From contig CM038053.1 in assembly GCA_021397845.1 (NCBI GenBank), forward strand, positions 86,365,157-86,429,156: 64,000 nt of DNA. Reading direction: 5' to 3'. Both the position numbers and the translations under genes were made by a program. Source of the stretch: Areca catechu. Lineage: Eukaryota; Streptophyta; Magnoliopsida; Arecales; Arecaceae. Positions within the stretch are counted from its first letter, which is position 1, and each line of letters starts with the position of its first letter. Positions 21,781 to 33,480 of this stretch are shown here, in pieces. The notes below the pieces were generated by a model, which saw only the letters and a program-made list of their open reading frames with translations, searched no databases and was not told where the DNA came from.

Positions 21781-22610
21781 GACTCACTCCTAGCCCTAGA
21801 TACATCATGTGTGACCATGATAACCCGGACCAATGTGAACCTTGCCCATCCCCCTGGAATCTTAGATGCACCAACTGAGACTCAACAAGGTAGTGATGCT
21901 GGATTGCATAGGTCCATGGAAGAGATGTCCCTGTATCCGTAGAGATTATGAGCAGAGTTTAGGACATTCGTATAACAGGTTCAATTATGGATGCTCTAGT
22001 AAACAGGATCAGTGGTCTTTGATGCATCTTTGAGATGGATATCTTTTGAGGGAGCCACTGTAGTTGCTTTGAGGTTGATGCCTGAGATGAGGTTACTGCA
22101 CCATATCGTAGCCCAGATTCTTCTGTCAAAGACCAGATGATTCAACTTCATCACAGAGCATGAGCTTTTGGTCATGGTTTCTCTGGTACAACACACTCCA
22201 GTATGCCTCCCAGTGCTCATGGTACATCGATTGATTGAGGCATTAATCAGCCAGAGATTGTGTTTGCCCTACAGGATGGGTTGACATTACTATTTAGATC
22301 TTATGGAGTGTTCATAGATGAAAAGCCTTATAGATAGCTACTTCACACAGACGTTTATGACATCAGATCACTTCACCGAATAGGTTACCAACTTGTCAGA
22401 GGCCAGTGGAGAGACGTATATCTGGTTAGGCCACTGACAGAGATGATGATGTGGTAGAGGAGGAGCATATCTTTTCAGGTGAGGCAGTGCCCCAGAGCAC
22501 ATGGTGATATCCCTGAGGTCCAGCCCAAGCCTTCGACACAGCCAGAGCCTACTCGACACAGCCAGAGCCACATGGTGAGACAATCAAGAGCCTTGAAGTC
22601 CAACAACTTT
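21780..22610 (+). pseudogene. Third ORF of a SIRE-like element: plant transposon protein domain (L)
   Basis: The plus strand reads LRLMPEMRLLHHIVAQILL at about 22070-22130, then a HELLVMVSLVQHTPVCLPVLMV segment, a CLPYRMG turn and, after a frame change, LTLLFRSYGVFIDEKPYR and SLHRIGYQLVRGQW. This is the domain commonly annotated in plants as 'putative plant transposon protein'. Three or more stops and two frameshifts break it. H has the same domain at 29113-29850 on the minus strand. Its function is unknown to me; in both cases it lies just upstream of a SIRE-like 3' LTR. Confidence 0.7.
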
Positions 22611-23211
22611 TGAGCATTAATTGAGGCTTCATCGAATTGAAGACAAGCATCTTCATCGAACTTCAAAGAGATAACATTTTATTAGAAAGCTTTTCTTGTA
22701 TACTTTACTTCATTTCATACTATGTTTGTAAAAATTTTTGGTGAGCCTAAGAACAAAACAAGGAGGTTTTTCGTTAGCCTAGTTGAAAATCAAAGAGATT
22801 TTTGGTTAGCCTAGTTGAAAACCATGGAGGTTTTTGGTTAGCGTTTGAAAACCAAGAGGTTTCTTTTAGTGAGCCTTTTGAAAACCAAAAGGGGTTTTCA
22901 TTAGTGAGCCTGAAAAACTAATCGGCTATAATCATGTGTGATTATAGTGAGTTTTCAAGTAGACCTTGGGAGTGGATGTAGGTGCCTTGGAGAGCACTGA
23001 ACCACTATACTTACCTTGTGTTATGGTTGATTGTTTACTCTCTACTTGCTCTTACTTTCATTGCATTTAAATTTCTACTGCATACTCTTAAAAGAACACT
23101 ATACTTGCATCTCTCTAGCACTTGTTTTGTTTATTGAATTGGCACACTTACTTGCAAATAATTTTTAGAAATCCAATTAACCCCCCCTCTTGGGTTGCTT
23201 ACTAGGCAACA
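22611..23211 (+). repeat. Truncated SIRE-like 3' LTR (L)
   Basis: It ends CCCCCCCTCTTGGGTTGC...CTAGGCAACA at 23211, the same ending as the LTRs of G (25125), H (26335, minus) and I (42936). No primer-binding site follows, so this is a 3' or solo LTR. The 5' part is missing. It contains about five diverged units of 35-40 bp around TGAAAACCA...GGTTTTTGGTTAGCC at 22741-22920. Confidence 0.75.
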
Positions 23212-23681
23212 AGGGCTAGTGTTAATTAGATTAACATGTTTAGATAGAAATATTTTATCTTCTTTTGCTGTGTCATGTTATTTAGAAAAGAATTTTAAAT
23301 TGCTTATTTGGCCCTATGGCCCCTGAACCAACAGGATGAAATGCATGAAGTCCTCAACATAAAGGAAAGCAAACTTAGATGAATAACGATTCAAATTTAT
23401 ATTGCCTTTCCTTCCTGAAATAAGAGTAAAGAATATACTAAGAATGATTACAGGAGGATTAAAGATTGCAATCCCGCAAATTAAACTCAATCAAGCAATA
23501 AAGAAAGAAGGATCTTAAGCGTAGAGAAACCACTTACGATTAGGACTAGTAACTTCTTCAACAAGTCAGACCTAAGATCAGGGGTTTACACCAATCAATG
23601 ATCTTTTCTTCGTAGTGGGATTTCTCAGCACTCATGGGGTTGGCGCTTGGATGAGAAGGCTTTACTCCTGCGGATTTGTCA
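23212..23681. other. Unassigned stretch
   Basis: About 470 bp without an ORF or a match to the other elements here. It may be older genomic DNA, or part of the site into which G and L inserted. TGTCA at 23677-23681 is the presumed left target-site duplication of G; its partner would lie outside the window. Confidence 0.4.
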
Positions 23682-25125
23682 TGTTGACCCCTGGAATGAT
23701 TGTGATGATAACAAAACATTGGAGCATGTATTTGTTTCTACATGTTTGAATGTTTGAGAAGTTTTTTGTAGGATGTTTCAAAAGAACAATCATTCTACCT
23801 ATATTTCAGTAATCTGTGTACTATATCAATGTATCATGAAAATGTTCAAATATTGGAAAGCCCTAAATAACTTAAGTGTACATTCTTGTAAAAGGGGCAA
23901 TTCTATGCAAATTTATGTTTAAGTTAGATTAGGATGGAAGAAGTTTGATAGTGTGTGGAGCTTTTTGAAGAAGTTTGGACTTAAGTCACTCGAGCTGACT
24001 CAAGCAAGAGACCCACTCATTGTTTTGGCATGGCACAAAGGTTTCTGGCACGTAGACATCCGAGCCCTCTCGAAGGAACCAGAGCCAACTCATCTAGAGT
24101 ATCAAATGTTCATTTTCTAAAGTCAGACAATGGAGCTGACTAGTGCTACCAAGCCAACTCTTCCAGATTATGCAAAACTCAATTTTGGAATACTAGTCAA
24201 GCTGCCTGACTCGATTGAGAAGAGATGACTAAACCAAAGTGTACCTCAACATGACTGAGAATTTGAGCTGGCTCGATCCAACCAAGCTGACCCTAACACA
24301 ATTTCAGTTGTATAATGGCTAGTTCCAAAATTGATTTTTTGAATCTAAAAAGTACTCAAAGGCCATATTTGCTTTCCAAGGCACTACAATTTTTTTTATC
24401 TTTCTACCTGGATTAGTTCTAGAGACTATAAAACGAAGGATTAAACTATTTTAAAGAACTTTTTAAGAAGAGAGCTTTAAGAGAAAAAGGAGAAAAGTTC
24501 AAGAGCATTCAGGAAGAACTCAAGTCCACACCTACTTTCATCAGCTACTAAGTCATCTATCAAAGAAGCAGGAAGCCTTGAAGAACATTAAATAAGCAAT
24601 CAAAGAGGCTTCTCAAAGGGCATCAACTGCAACATCTGACAAAGTTTGGTTTGTCATTAGTATTCTCTATTTTTAACTCATTATTTGAGTTGTTCCAAGT
24701 GCAGCAGGGCTGTATCTTGGGGATTGTTTAAGATTTGTGGTGTGCCTTTGAAAACCAAGTTTAGGTTGTTTGTGAGCCCATGAAAACAAATATTGTATCG
24801 GGTTCTTGGTGATCATGGTGTAAAACCATGTTTGGGTTTTGGTTTGTGAGCCCGGTGTAAAATAAACTAGCTGTATTCCGAGGGTGAATATGAAGAAAAA
24901 ATCCCAAGTGGTACCTTAGGTAGTGGATGTAGGAGCCAGGTTGCTCCAAATCTCTATAAATTGCTAGTGTTTGTGCTTCTGTGATTATGTTTACATACTT
25001 GCTTCCGCATCTCAAATTTAAATCACATCACTCACCACACCAAGTTTCTAAAAGAGCACATACTTATAAAAAAGTTTTAAAAATCAAATTCACCTCCCAT
25101 TTTGGGTTGGCCATTCTAGGCAACA
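23682..25125 (+). repeat. 5' LTR of G
   Basis: It starts TGTTGACCCCTGGAATG and ends TTCTAGGCAACA. TATA box TATAAAA at 24427-24433. A region of GAGCTGACTC/GAGCCAACTC motifs lies upstream (about 23985-24300). The LTR is 1444 bp. H's LTR (26335-27523) is an inverted, diverged relative. Confidence 0.9.
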
Positions 25126-25127
25126 AT

Positions 25128-25139
25128 TGGTATCAGAGC
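25128..25139 (+). other. Primer-binding site of G
   Basis: TGGTATCAGAGC, two bases after the LTR end. Confidence 0.9.
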
Positions 25140-25176
25140 AATATCTCTGTAATTTTTTTTTCTAGAGAAAAGATCT

Positions 25177-26334
25177 ATGGCAATCCCTATGAGTACCTCT
25201 TTGATCGAAGGCCAATCTACAAATAGACCTCCACTTTTCATAGGCACAAATTTTACCTACTAGAAAGCACGAATGAGAATTTATGTTCAAGTAGTAGATT
25301 TTTCAGTTATGGAAAACTATTCTAAAAGGACCTCACACACCTACAAAGAAGGTTAATGACATAGACATCCCAAAACCTGAAGAGGAACGGGATGAACATG
25401 GCATGAACATGGGTGATTAAATGCCAAAGCCATGAATCTTTATATTGTACTTTGGATGCTAAGGAGTTTAACCGAATTTCTACTTGCATGTTTATAAAAA
25501 AAAATTAGGATAAAGTTGAAGTAACTTATAAAGGAACCTCTCAAGTGAAAACTTCCAAGATTAATATTGTTATACATAATTATGAGTATTTAAGATGGAG
25601 CCCAACGAAACTATATTTTCCATATTCTTAAGATTTATAGATATAATTAATGGTTTAAAGAGTCTTGGCAGGACATATTCAAATGCAAACCTTGTTAGAA
25701 TTTTAAGATCATTACCGGATAGATGGGATTTGAAGGTCACTACGATTCAAGAGGCCAAGGACCTCAACACTTGACCATTGGATGAACTCTAGGTTCCTTG
25801 CTCACTCACGAGCTTAATGCAACTCCAAAGTGAGGATGATATCAAGAAGAAAAAGGTCAATAGCCTTCAAAGCCACAGCTGAACTTAAGAAACAAAAAGA
25901 AGAATAGAAGAAGAAAGCCCTTCATCAGATGAAGATGAACTTGAAGATGATGATATTTCTTTAGTCATGAGAAATTCAATAAATTTATGGTAGAAAAAGG
26001 CAAGACATTGGAGGAAAAACTATAGAAAATGGGAATATAGCAAAGAGAAAGAAAAAGAAAAGGAAAGAGATAAAGAGCAATAGCCTATCTTCTACAAGTG
26101 CAAGAAAATAGGGCACTTCTAATTAGATTGCCCTACATTAAAGAAAGGATTCAGAAAGAAGAAGAAGAAGAAAGTGATGGTTGTGACGTGGAGCGACAAT
26201 GACGAGTCTACATCAAATAAAGAGGAAGTGATCTAAAACTGCAAATATATCTCATGGGACTTGAAGACGAGGTAATTTCTCTTGACCTAACGATGAATAC
26301 ATTTGAAGAATTGAATACTACATTGTATGAACTT
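25177..26334 (+). pseudogene. SIRE-like gag, broken by H (G)
   Basis: ATG at 25177 (MAIPMSTSLIEGQSTNRPPLF), then TNFTY-stop-KARM, the copia Gag opening with tryptophan changed to stop. Many stops and frame changes follow. A zinc knuckle at about 26090-26135 reads F-YK-C-KKIG-H-F-stop-LD-C, so the first cysteine is lost. The gene is cut at MNTFEELNTTLYEL (about 26292-26334), where H's minus-strand LTR begins. The same protein region survives in H at 34007-34201. Confidence 0.8.
26330..26334. repeat. Left target-site duplication of H (AACTT, presumed)
   Basis: These are the five bases before H's LTR end TGTTGCCC at 26335. The second copy should lie beyond the right edge of the window. Confidence 0.5.
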
Positions 26335-27523
26335 TGTTGCCCAGGTGGCCAACCCAAGAGGGGGGATGAATCAGGTAATTAAAATTTTTTTCAAGTATGT
26401 GCTCTTTCTTGGGCTCACTAACAACCCACACTTGGTTTTCAAAGGATCACCAAAAATCTATACAAACCCCAAGTTACAGACCCTGCTATACTTGGAACAA
26501 CTCAATTAAGAGTTAAAATAGAGCAACACTAATGACAAACTGAACGTTTTTGGCTGGTCGCAGTTGTAGCTCTTGAAAAGCCTTCTTGATTCCTTCCTGA
26601 ATGCTATTTAAGGCTTCTTATCTTCCTCAATAAATGACTCAAGAATCTGATGGGAGTTGATGAAGTCTTGAGTTTTTCTCCTGAAAGCTCTCTTGAATGT
26701 TCCTTAAAAACTCATTAAAAGCTCATAACTTTTTCAAAAGTTGTTCAAATCCCTTATATATAGTATCTTGAACTAATTCCAAGTGGATATAACCGTTGCA
26801 GACCATTGGGATTCAAAAAATGGTCATTGGATCACTTTTGGCTTCAAAATGATAGTTCTGGAACTAGCCATTATGCACCTGGAATAGGGATTCGAGTCAA
26901 CTCGGATGGGTCGAGTCGGCTCAGATTCTCTGTCCTTCATAAATTGAACTCTGGCTGAGTCGGCTCTTCACCCTCGAGTTGGCTCCCTGACTGATTTTTT
27001 CAAAACAGATTTTTCCAAACTCTAGAGGAGTCAGCTTGGATTCTTCGAGTCAGCTCGGATTCTTAATACTTCAGAAATTAAACTCTACCTGAGTTGGCTT
27101 GGTTGTCTACGAGCCAAAACTCTTTGTTGTGATAGAACATTGAGTTGGCTCATCTACCTTGAGTTGGCTCGAGTGACTGGTTTTGCCAAAACCTTTCAAT
27201 CTTCTCCTGAATTCTTCCAAAGGCTTCCAACCAACCTCAAAGATTCTCGAACACCTTCAAAGCCTAAACTAAGTAATTTAAACTTGAAAATTACATTGAA
27301 TTGGCCCATTTTCGTGAATACACAAGTGACTTTTCTTTGCTCTACACTACATGATACTTTTTCAAAAAAATAATCTTGACTTACATTAATAATTTTAGAA
27401 CTGTAGGAAGAGTGGTTGTTCATTCAAATCATCCTACAAAAATTTATAAAACACTTGAAAGTAGTTAGTACCAGATGCATTCTCCAATATTTTGTTATCA
27501 TCAAATCATTACAGGGGTCAACA
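26335..27523 (-). repeat. 3' LTR of H
   Basis: A 1189-bp LTR reading TGTTGACCCCTG on the minus strand from 27523 and ending GGTTGGCCACCTGGGCAACA at 26335. Minus-strand TATA (about 26754-26762). GAGTCGGCTC/GAGTTGGCTC motifs lie at 26880-27180. Inverted relative to G's LTR 1.2 kb away. Confidence 0.9.
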
Positions 27524-27541
27524 ATCTCTTCCTTTTTAATG
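27524..27541 (-). other. Polypurine tract of H
   Basis: On the minus strand AAAAAGGAAGAGAT directly precedes the LTR start TGTTGACC. Confidence 0.8.
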
Positions 27542-28390
27542 AAGATAAAACAATAGGCATGGAAAAAAAATTTACAATTATGAGTATATACACTTAAACG
27601 TATCAAGGTACCAGTGTATGATTTTGAATTGATGTATATTCATATGTATCAACAAGTGTCAAGAATGTATTAGAAAGTATCAGAGCTTATAAAAAATTAT
27701 CAAAGCTTTTGTAATATATCCATTATGTATCAGAGTTAAAATTTATCAAAAGCTATTTTTGCTTAAAAATTTAAAGAAGTTAATAATGTATCAAGGTGAA
27801 TTAGGTAGCCAAATGTATCAGATCAAGCAAAATGTATCAGAGCTATTAGAGTCGATAATGTAGCAGAATGTAATAGAGCTAATTCCATGAATATAGAGGC
27901 AAAATATGTTAAAGTTAATTAAGCATTCATAAGTATCAAAGTCAACTAAGGATTTTCATTGATTTCCATGCATAAAATGATTTCTCCCCCTATTTTGTGT
28001 TCTTTGAGTTTTCCATGCACATCATGAATATCACTCCCCTTTTTATCACAACAAAAATGTTAATAAAACATTCAAGGATTTTTGAAATAGAATAAGAATA
28101 TTGTTATGATTTGAGATAATTTCACCTCTTTTATTTTTTTGATATTCTTATCAGAATTTCTTTTCTTTTTCAATGAAAGTTGTTTCATGTTTCCTATTTG
28201 AGTCCAAGTTGTAAGCATGATAGAGCAGTTAAAAGAAAAGAAGAAAATTAAACAAAGTGCACACATAGAGGAAGAACTATGTAGTCAAATATATATATTT
28301 ATAATCAAGTGTTTGATACACCCTCAAAAAGATACAAGATACAATCATCAAAAGATACAAGATACATCCAACAAATGACAAGACTAATCC
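27542..28390 (-). repeat. 3' untranslated stretch of H with ATGTATCAGAG repeats
   Basis: An AT-rich non-coding stretch. Between 27600 and 27900 the plus strand holds many diverged copies of a 10-12 base motif, (A)TGTATCA(GAGCT), for example near 27641, 27688, 27731, 27787, 27813 and 27834. They resemble the primer-binding site core. No ORF is credible. Confidence 0.6.
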
Positions 28391-30129
28391 TCTTCCTCAC
28401 TAAAGAAAGAATCTATCTCTAATACAGTAGAAGAGACCTTGGTTTTAAAGGTTTAAATCTAAGATCTTTAAATCTGGTTCTTGTACGAACCTTAGGTACT
28501 TTAGATTTGGCTTTAGGTCTAGATTTAGGTTTAGCTCTAATAGGTGTAGGCTCATCTTTGATGTCAATAGAAGGCATAGGGTCAGTCTGAGTAGGAGGTG
28601 GTGGCTATGTGGCAATAGGTGATGGTTGCCTAACAGGTGATGATCTCGGACTGGGAGTAGGCTAAGTAGGTGGGTATCCTAAAGTGGAAGCACCAGAGAG
28701 ATGAAAAGGAATAGTGATCATCCTGGACTATATCCTCTGAACTCCTCTTGAATACACTGAAGAGTAGCAGTCTGCTGAGTGACAAATGACTCTGAGGCTC
28801 CTCGAGGTTGCCCAAAGTTTGAATGTAGGTCCCTGAGATCTGCGTTGTACTCATCCTGCAGCTTCTATCGCATCTCAACTGACTCCACCCTCATAGAAAG
28901 CTCTCTCATCTCTACTCAGAACTCCTGAAGTCCATGGTCCACTATCTGACGAAGCTCATCAAACATGGATCTGAAAGAAGCATCAGAGTGTCAGAAAAGT
29001 GAGTGAGCTACTCAGAGATATCAACATGAGTAGTAGTCAGTGGTGCTAAAGTCAATGGTCCAGAAGGTATAGGTGTAGCTGATGGAATAGGAGGTGTCCT
29101 AGGGCTATCTATCTATCCAGCCCATCCTTGGATCCTCTGATCAAAATCATCAGAGCTGCCACTATCAGACTCAGCATCTCTAATTGTCTCTCCAGCAACA
29201 GTCTCAATAAACTCAACAGCCTCACCCTCATCATCTATGTCAGTGTGATGTGCCACTCTCTGTCCGTATGTCTTCTTCACCCAAACACCCTTTACTTGGT
29301 GATATCCCATTCTATGGAGGGATTTCATCGAGTATCAGTCAGTATGGTGATGTGGCCATCCATCCTTCCATGTCAAATCAATGCTGGACTCCTGAAATAA
29401 TAGAGTGAATACCATGCCATAAGCTAGGCAAGCCTTCGCTCTCTTCGATGCATCTCTAATCTATACTAACATAATAAATGGAAGACTGATGTCCTCCCCC
29501 TCAATCATATGTCTCATAAAAATCATGTCACGCTCACTAGCCCAGTTAAAGCAATCGATCCTGGGTAGGAAAATTTTGCCAATCATATTATGTAAGAGCC
29601 TCATCTCTAAGGATAGCATATTTTCCTGTATATTACTTATCACATCCATATTTCTTCTTTCCAATATTGTTCTAAGGGTCTTATGTTTATCTTTCAAAAT
29701 CAAGTGGTGCAGTCAATCCTTAGGCATCTGTAATACCCTGCTAATCAACTCTTCATCAACTACCATTCTAACTCCTTAACTATGGATTCAACACAGTTCT
29801 CCCCAAGAGATAAATTTTCAAAGAAGTTTCTAACAAGATTGGGATAGGTGAGTGTATCCAAAGAATAAAAATCCCTAACCTTGATTTTTAATCCACTCAC
29901 CAATTCTCAGTCCCAAACTTTCAAGGAATGTAAAATCACTTTCCTCCCACTAGTACAGGATGATTGGCCATAGAAATCACTTTCCTTGGTGGTGGTAGAG
30001 ACACATTTCTCTACTCTTCTTGTTCTTCAGCTCAGGTCGACTCATCTTCCGCCACTTGGTTCTTCTTTCTATTTAGGAGCTTGATTTTGCATATCTAGGC
30101 CTTTTAGCAACTACCTTTTTTGGTGCCAT
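28391..30129 (-). pseudogene. Third ORF of H: plant transposon protein
   Basis: It begins at ATG 30129 with a basic, nuclear-signal-like MAPKKVVAKRPRYAK, then stop. Further on are FYSLDTLTYPNLVRNFFENL (about 29810-29870), LSLEMRLLHNMIGKIFLPRI (about 29560-29620), LAYGMVFTLLFQ (about 29410) and SLHRMGYHQVKGVWVKKTYG (29270-29325), then an acidic tail. The C-terminal part (28395-29000) is Ser/Pro/Thr-rich. This is the 'putative plant transposon protein' family, placed where some Sireviruses carry an extra (sometimes envelope-like) ORF. Scattered stops make it dead. L has a second copy. Confidence 0.7.
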
Positions 30130-30428
30130 TTGGAGGGAATCCAAGATGGGAGAAGGTGGATTTGATTGAATCTAAGGAGTGGAAGGGAAGTGGTCCCCCT
30201 AGGGTTTGGCACAAAATAGAGAACCCGACACTCGAGTCGACTCGACTGAGACCTTCCCTGCTCGAGTCAGCTCGACCTAAATTCAAGAAAATTGTTCAAA
30301 TCTTAGCAAAATGTTTTTCAAGCCTATAAGCATACTATGTAAGGTGTTGGTAGCCTTAGATTGGTTAAGGAGGTTTTCTAGATAATTTTCCTTAATTTTA
30401 AAGAAATTAGGTCAAAAATTTTTAAAAT
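30130..30428 (-). other. Spacer between RNase H and third ORF (H)
   Basis: Non-coding. It holds a cluster of GAGTCGACTCGA, GAGTCAGCTCGA and similar motifs (30230-30275) 100-150 bases before the third ORF. I has GTCGAC motifs at the same relative place (63600-63695). Confidence 0.5.
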
Positions 30429-30950
30429 GGGTCACACAAACCTAATTCTCCTCTAATCAGTTGAAATCTATCTTCATTAAGTGGTTTAGTAAAAATGTCA
30501 GCTAATTGATTTTCTGTTGGAACAAATTCAAGCTCAATATTTTCATTTTATACATGATCCCTGATAAAGTGATGTCTAATTTCTACATGTTCTGTCCTAG
30601 AATGCTGAATTGGATTTTTGTCAAATTAATAGCACTTGTGTTATCACATATGATAAGAATTTTTATCTGAATAATACCAAAGTCTTCTAGTTGTTGCTTA
30701 ATCCATAACACTTGTGCACAATAACTCCTTGCAGCTACATACTTTGTCTCAGCAATAGACAGTGCTATAGAGTTTTGTTTCTTACAGTGTCATGAAATTA
30801 AGTTCAACTTTAGAAATTGACAAGTATTTAGCACTTCTTCTATTAATTTACATCCACCATAATCAACAACAAAAAATTCAATTAAATTTTATGAAGATTG
30901 CTTATAATACCATAGATCTAGATTACTTGTTCCTTTAAGATATTTTATGA
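30429..30950 (-). pseudogene. RNase H (H)
   Basis: Minus-strand remnants include ESVQ/TEAKYVAA-like text near 30720-30750 and an NEDRFQLIRGELG end near 30440-30480. Frames change often. Confidence 0.65.
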
Positions 30951-32038
30951 TTCTTTTGACTGCAAGTATATGTGATTCTTTAGGATTTTGATTGAAATCT
31001 AGTAATATATATACACTGAACAAGATATCAGGCCTACTAGCAATTAAATATAACAGTGATCCAATCATACCATGATAAAGCTTTTAATCAATGTTGTGTC
31101 CATTTTCATCTTTATCAAGTCTATGGAGGGGCTCATGGGTGTGCTCATTCTTTGACTGACTCCATACCAAACTTCTTAATGATCTCTTTGATATACTTTG
31201 CTTGGTTGATAAATTTTCCTTCCATTGTTTGCTTAATTTGGAGTCCAAGGAAGTAGGTCAGTTCACCCATCAAGCTCATTTCAATTCGCCCTCCATAAGC
31301 TTAGCAAATTCTCTATACAAATTTTTATCAGTTGCACCAAAAATAATATCGTCTACATAAATTTGTACAACTAACATGTCATTTGCTTTTCTTTAATTAA
31401 CAAAGTAGTGTCAACATTTCCTCTAGAAATCATTTTCAAATAAGAACTTGCTTAGTCTATCATACCATACTCTAGGTGCTTGTTTTAAACCATATAATGC
31501 TTTATTAATTTGAAAACATGATTTAGAAAAGCATAATTTTCAAATCCTAGTGGTTGTTCTACAAAAACTTCTTCTGAAATAAACCATTTAAAAATATGTT
31601 TTACAGCCATTGAATAATTTGAAATCCAAGTAGCAAGTAAATGTAAGTAATAATATAATAGCTTCTAATCTTACTACAGGTGCATAGGTTTCATCAAAAT
31701 CTATTCCTTCTTCTTGATTATATCCTTTAGCCACTAATCTAGCTTTATTTCTAATTACTTGGCCTTTTTCATCTAATTAATTTCTATAAACCCATTTAGT
31801 ACCAATGACAGGATGATCAGAGGGTTTATTTACTAAGGTCCATACTTTATTTCTTCCAAATTGGTTAAGCTCTTCATGCATTGCCATCATCCAACTAGGA
31901 TCATTTTAGCTTCTTCTATACTATGTAATTCTACTTGTGAAACAAATGCTAGGTAATCATGTGCTTCTCTAAGTGATGACCTAGTCCTAACACCTTGTAA
32001 GAATCACCAATGATGAAATATTTAGGGTGTGAAGTTAC
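30951..32038 (-). pseudogene. Reverse transcriptase (H)
   Basis: The minus strand carries the polymerase box VQIYVDDIIFGAT at about 31332-31370, with both aspartates kept. Upstream lie a GLKQAP-type block (about 31460-31495), a WSNLVAKGY-type region (about 31700-31740) and KWVFRNK-type text (about 31780). Stops and indels are frequent. Confidence 0.75.
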
Positions 32039-33049
32039 TTACCTCCACTCTCTTGGTAAATCACCATGATCTTTACTTACCATTTCTTCTCCTTGTGTTT
32101 GTTGGTCCTTTAGGCTCATGTCGTCCATAGCTTTATCGATTATACCTGCATCATTATCAATACGCTCTTCTTTTTTAGAAGGTGACGGGTTAGATTCATC
32201 AAAGATAACATGAACAGATTCTTCAACAATCAATGTTCTTTTATTAAATACTCTATAAGCTTTGCTAGAAGTTGAATAAGCAAGAAAAATTGCTTCATTA
32301 AATTTAGCATCAAATTTTCCTAGGTTATCCTTTCCATTGTTCAACACAAGTATTTACAACCAAAAATATGAAAGTAATGAATGCTAGGTTTTCTATCATT
32401 CCAAAGTTCATACGGGGTCTTCTTTAAAATTGGTCTTATCAAAACACAGTTCAAAAATAAACAGGCGGTGTTCACAATTTCTGCCTAAAAGTACCTTGGA
32501 AGATTGCCTTCACATAACATAGCTCGGGCCATCTCTTCCAATGTCCTATTCTTCCTCTCTACAACACCATTTTACTATGGTGTTCTAGAAGTGGAGAAGT
32601 TGTGATCAATACTATGCTCAGTGCTATATTCATCAAAATTTTGATTTTTAAATTCTATGACATGATCACTTCTAATAGAAATAACTGAAAGATTTTTCTA
32701 GTTTGAAACTTTCTTATTAAATTTTAAAATACTTTAGAAGCTTCATCTTTATGAGCAATAAATAAAATCCAAGTAAATCTCAAAAAATCATCTACTATCA
32801 CAAGTCCATATTCATACTACCTAGGCTTGTGGTCTTAGTTAGTCCAAATAGGTCTATAGGTAGTAGCTCTAATGGTCTAGAAGTAGAAACCATATTTTTC
32901 GATTTAAAACTCTCCTTAGTTTGTTTACAAAATTAGCATGCCTCACAAACATGTTCAAAATCAACTTTAAATTTTGGTAAACCTCTAACTAGATCTTTGA
33001 AAATTAATTTAGCTATTGTATGCATGCTAGCATGACCTAATCTCTTATG
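32039..33049 (-). pseudogene. Integrase (H)
   Basis: The minus-strand ORF 32039-32347 is the integrase tail (GKDNLGKFDAKFNEAIFLAYS, then SKAYRVFNKRTLIVEESVHVIFDE) plus an acidic linker. Upstream, 32500-33000 holds the core in several frames, including a TPQQNG-type block near 32570 and a CEAC zinc-binding end near 32930. Confidence 0.8.
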
Positions 33050-33480
33050 CTAAAGTAAGCTAAACTCCTTGGTTTTAGTGTTCATTGCCATAAGATTTGT
33101 ACTACTAGACAAGGCTAGATTATTTAAGTCTACCACATATATGTTTCCAAGTCTATGACCAATGAGCTTAGTTCTAGAATTAGGTGAGTTAGTTATAACG
33201 CACATTGAAGATTCGAAGACAACCTTGAAGCCTCTATCACATAATTGACTTAAATTTAATAAATTATGCTTCAATTTGTCAACTAGCAATACATTTTCAA
33301 TAAATGTAGAAGGGATAATTCTGATCTTATCGATGCCAATGATCTTTCCCTTACCATTGTCACCAAAAGTGACCATTTCTCCATCCTTCATTTCTAGGGT
33401 GATGAATTGTTCTTTATCACCCGTCATATGTCTTAAACAGCCACTATCTAGATACCATCTTTTCTTTGTATTCTGAGCTG
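33050..33480 (-). pseudogene. Protease and pre-integrase (H)
   Basis: The 125-aa open frame reads HMTGDKEQFITLEMKDGEMV, VTFGDNGKGKIIG and LKHNLLNLSQLCDRGFKVVF, the copia protease end, followed by a pre-integrase zinc region that is broken. The active-site Asp would lie just upstream, near 33430-33460, in another frame. Confidence 0.8.

Larger units (their letters stand above)
23682..26334 (+). mobile_element. SIRE-like copia element G, left part
   Basis: G comprises a 5' LTR, a primer-binding site and the gag gene, broken at 26334 by H. The remainder is expected on the plus strand beyond the right edge of the window, after the far end of H. It is the oldest layer of the nest. Confidence 0.8.

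Noticed and set aside
22000..22600. The L ORF as a DNA transposon transposase
   Set aside because: The family name suggests it, but there are no terminal inverted repeats, and its place before a SIRE-like LTR fits a retroelement ORF better.
22741..22920. Tandem units as a satellite or centromeric repeat
   Set aside because: Only about five diverged units, confined to a SIRE-like LTR; similar text is found in the LTRs of G and I.
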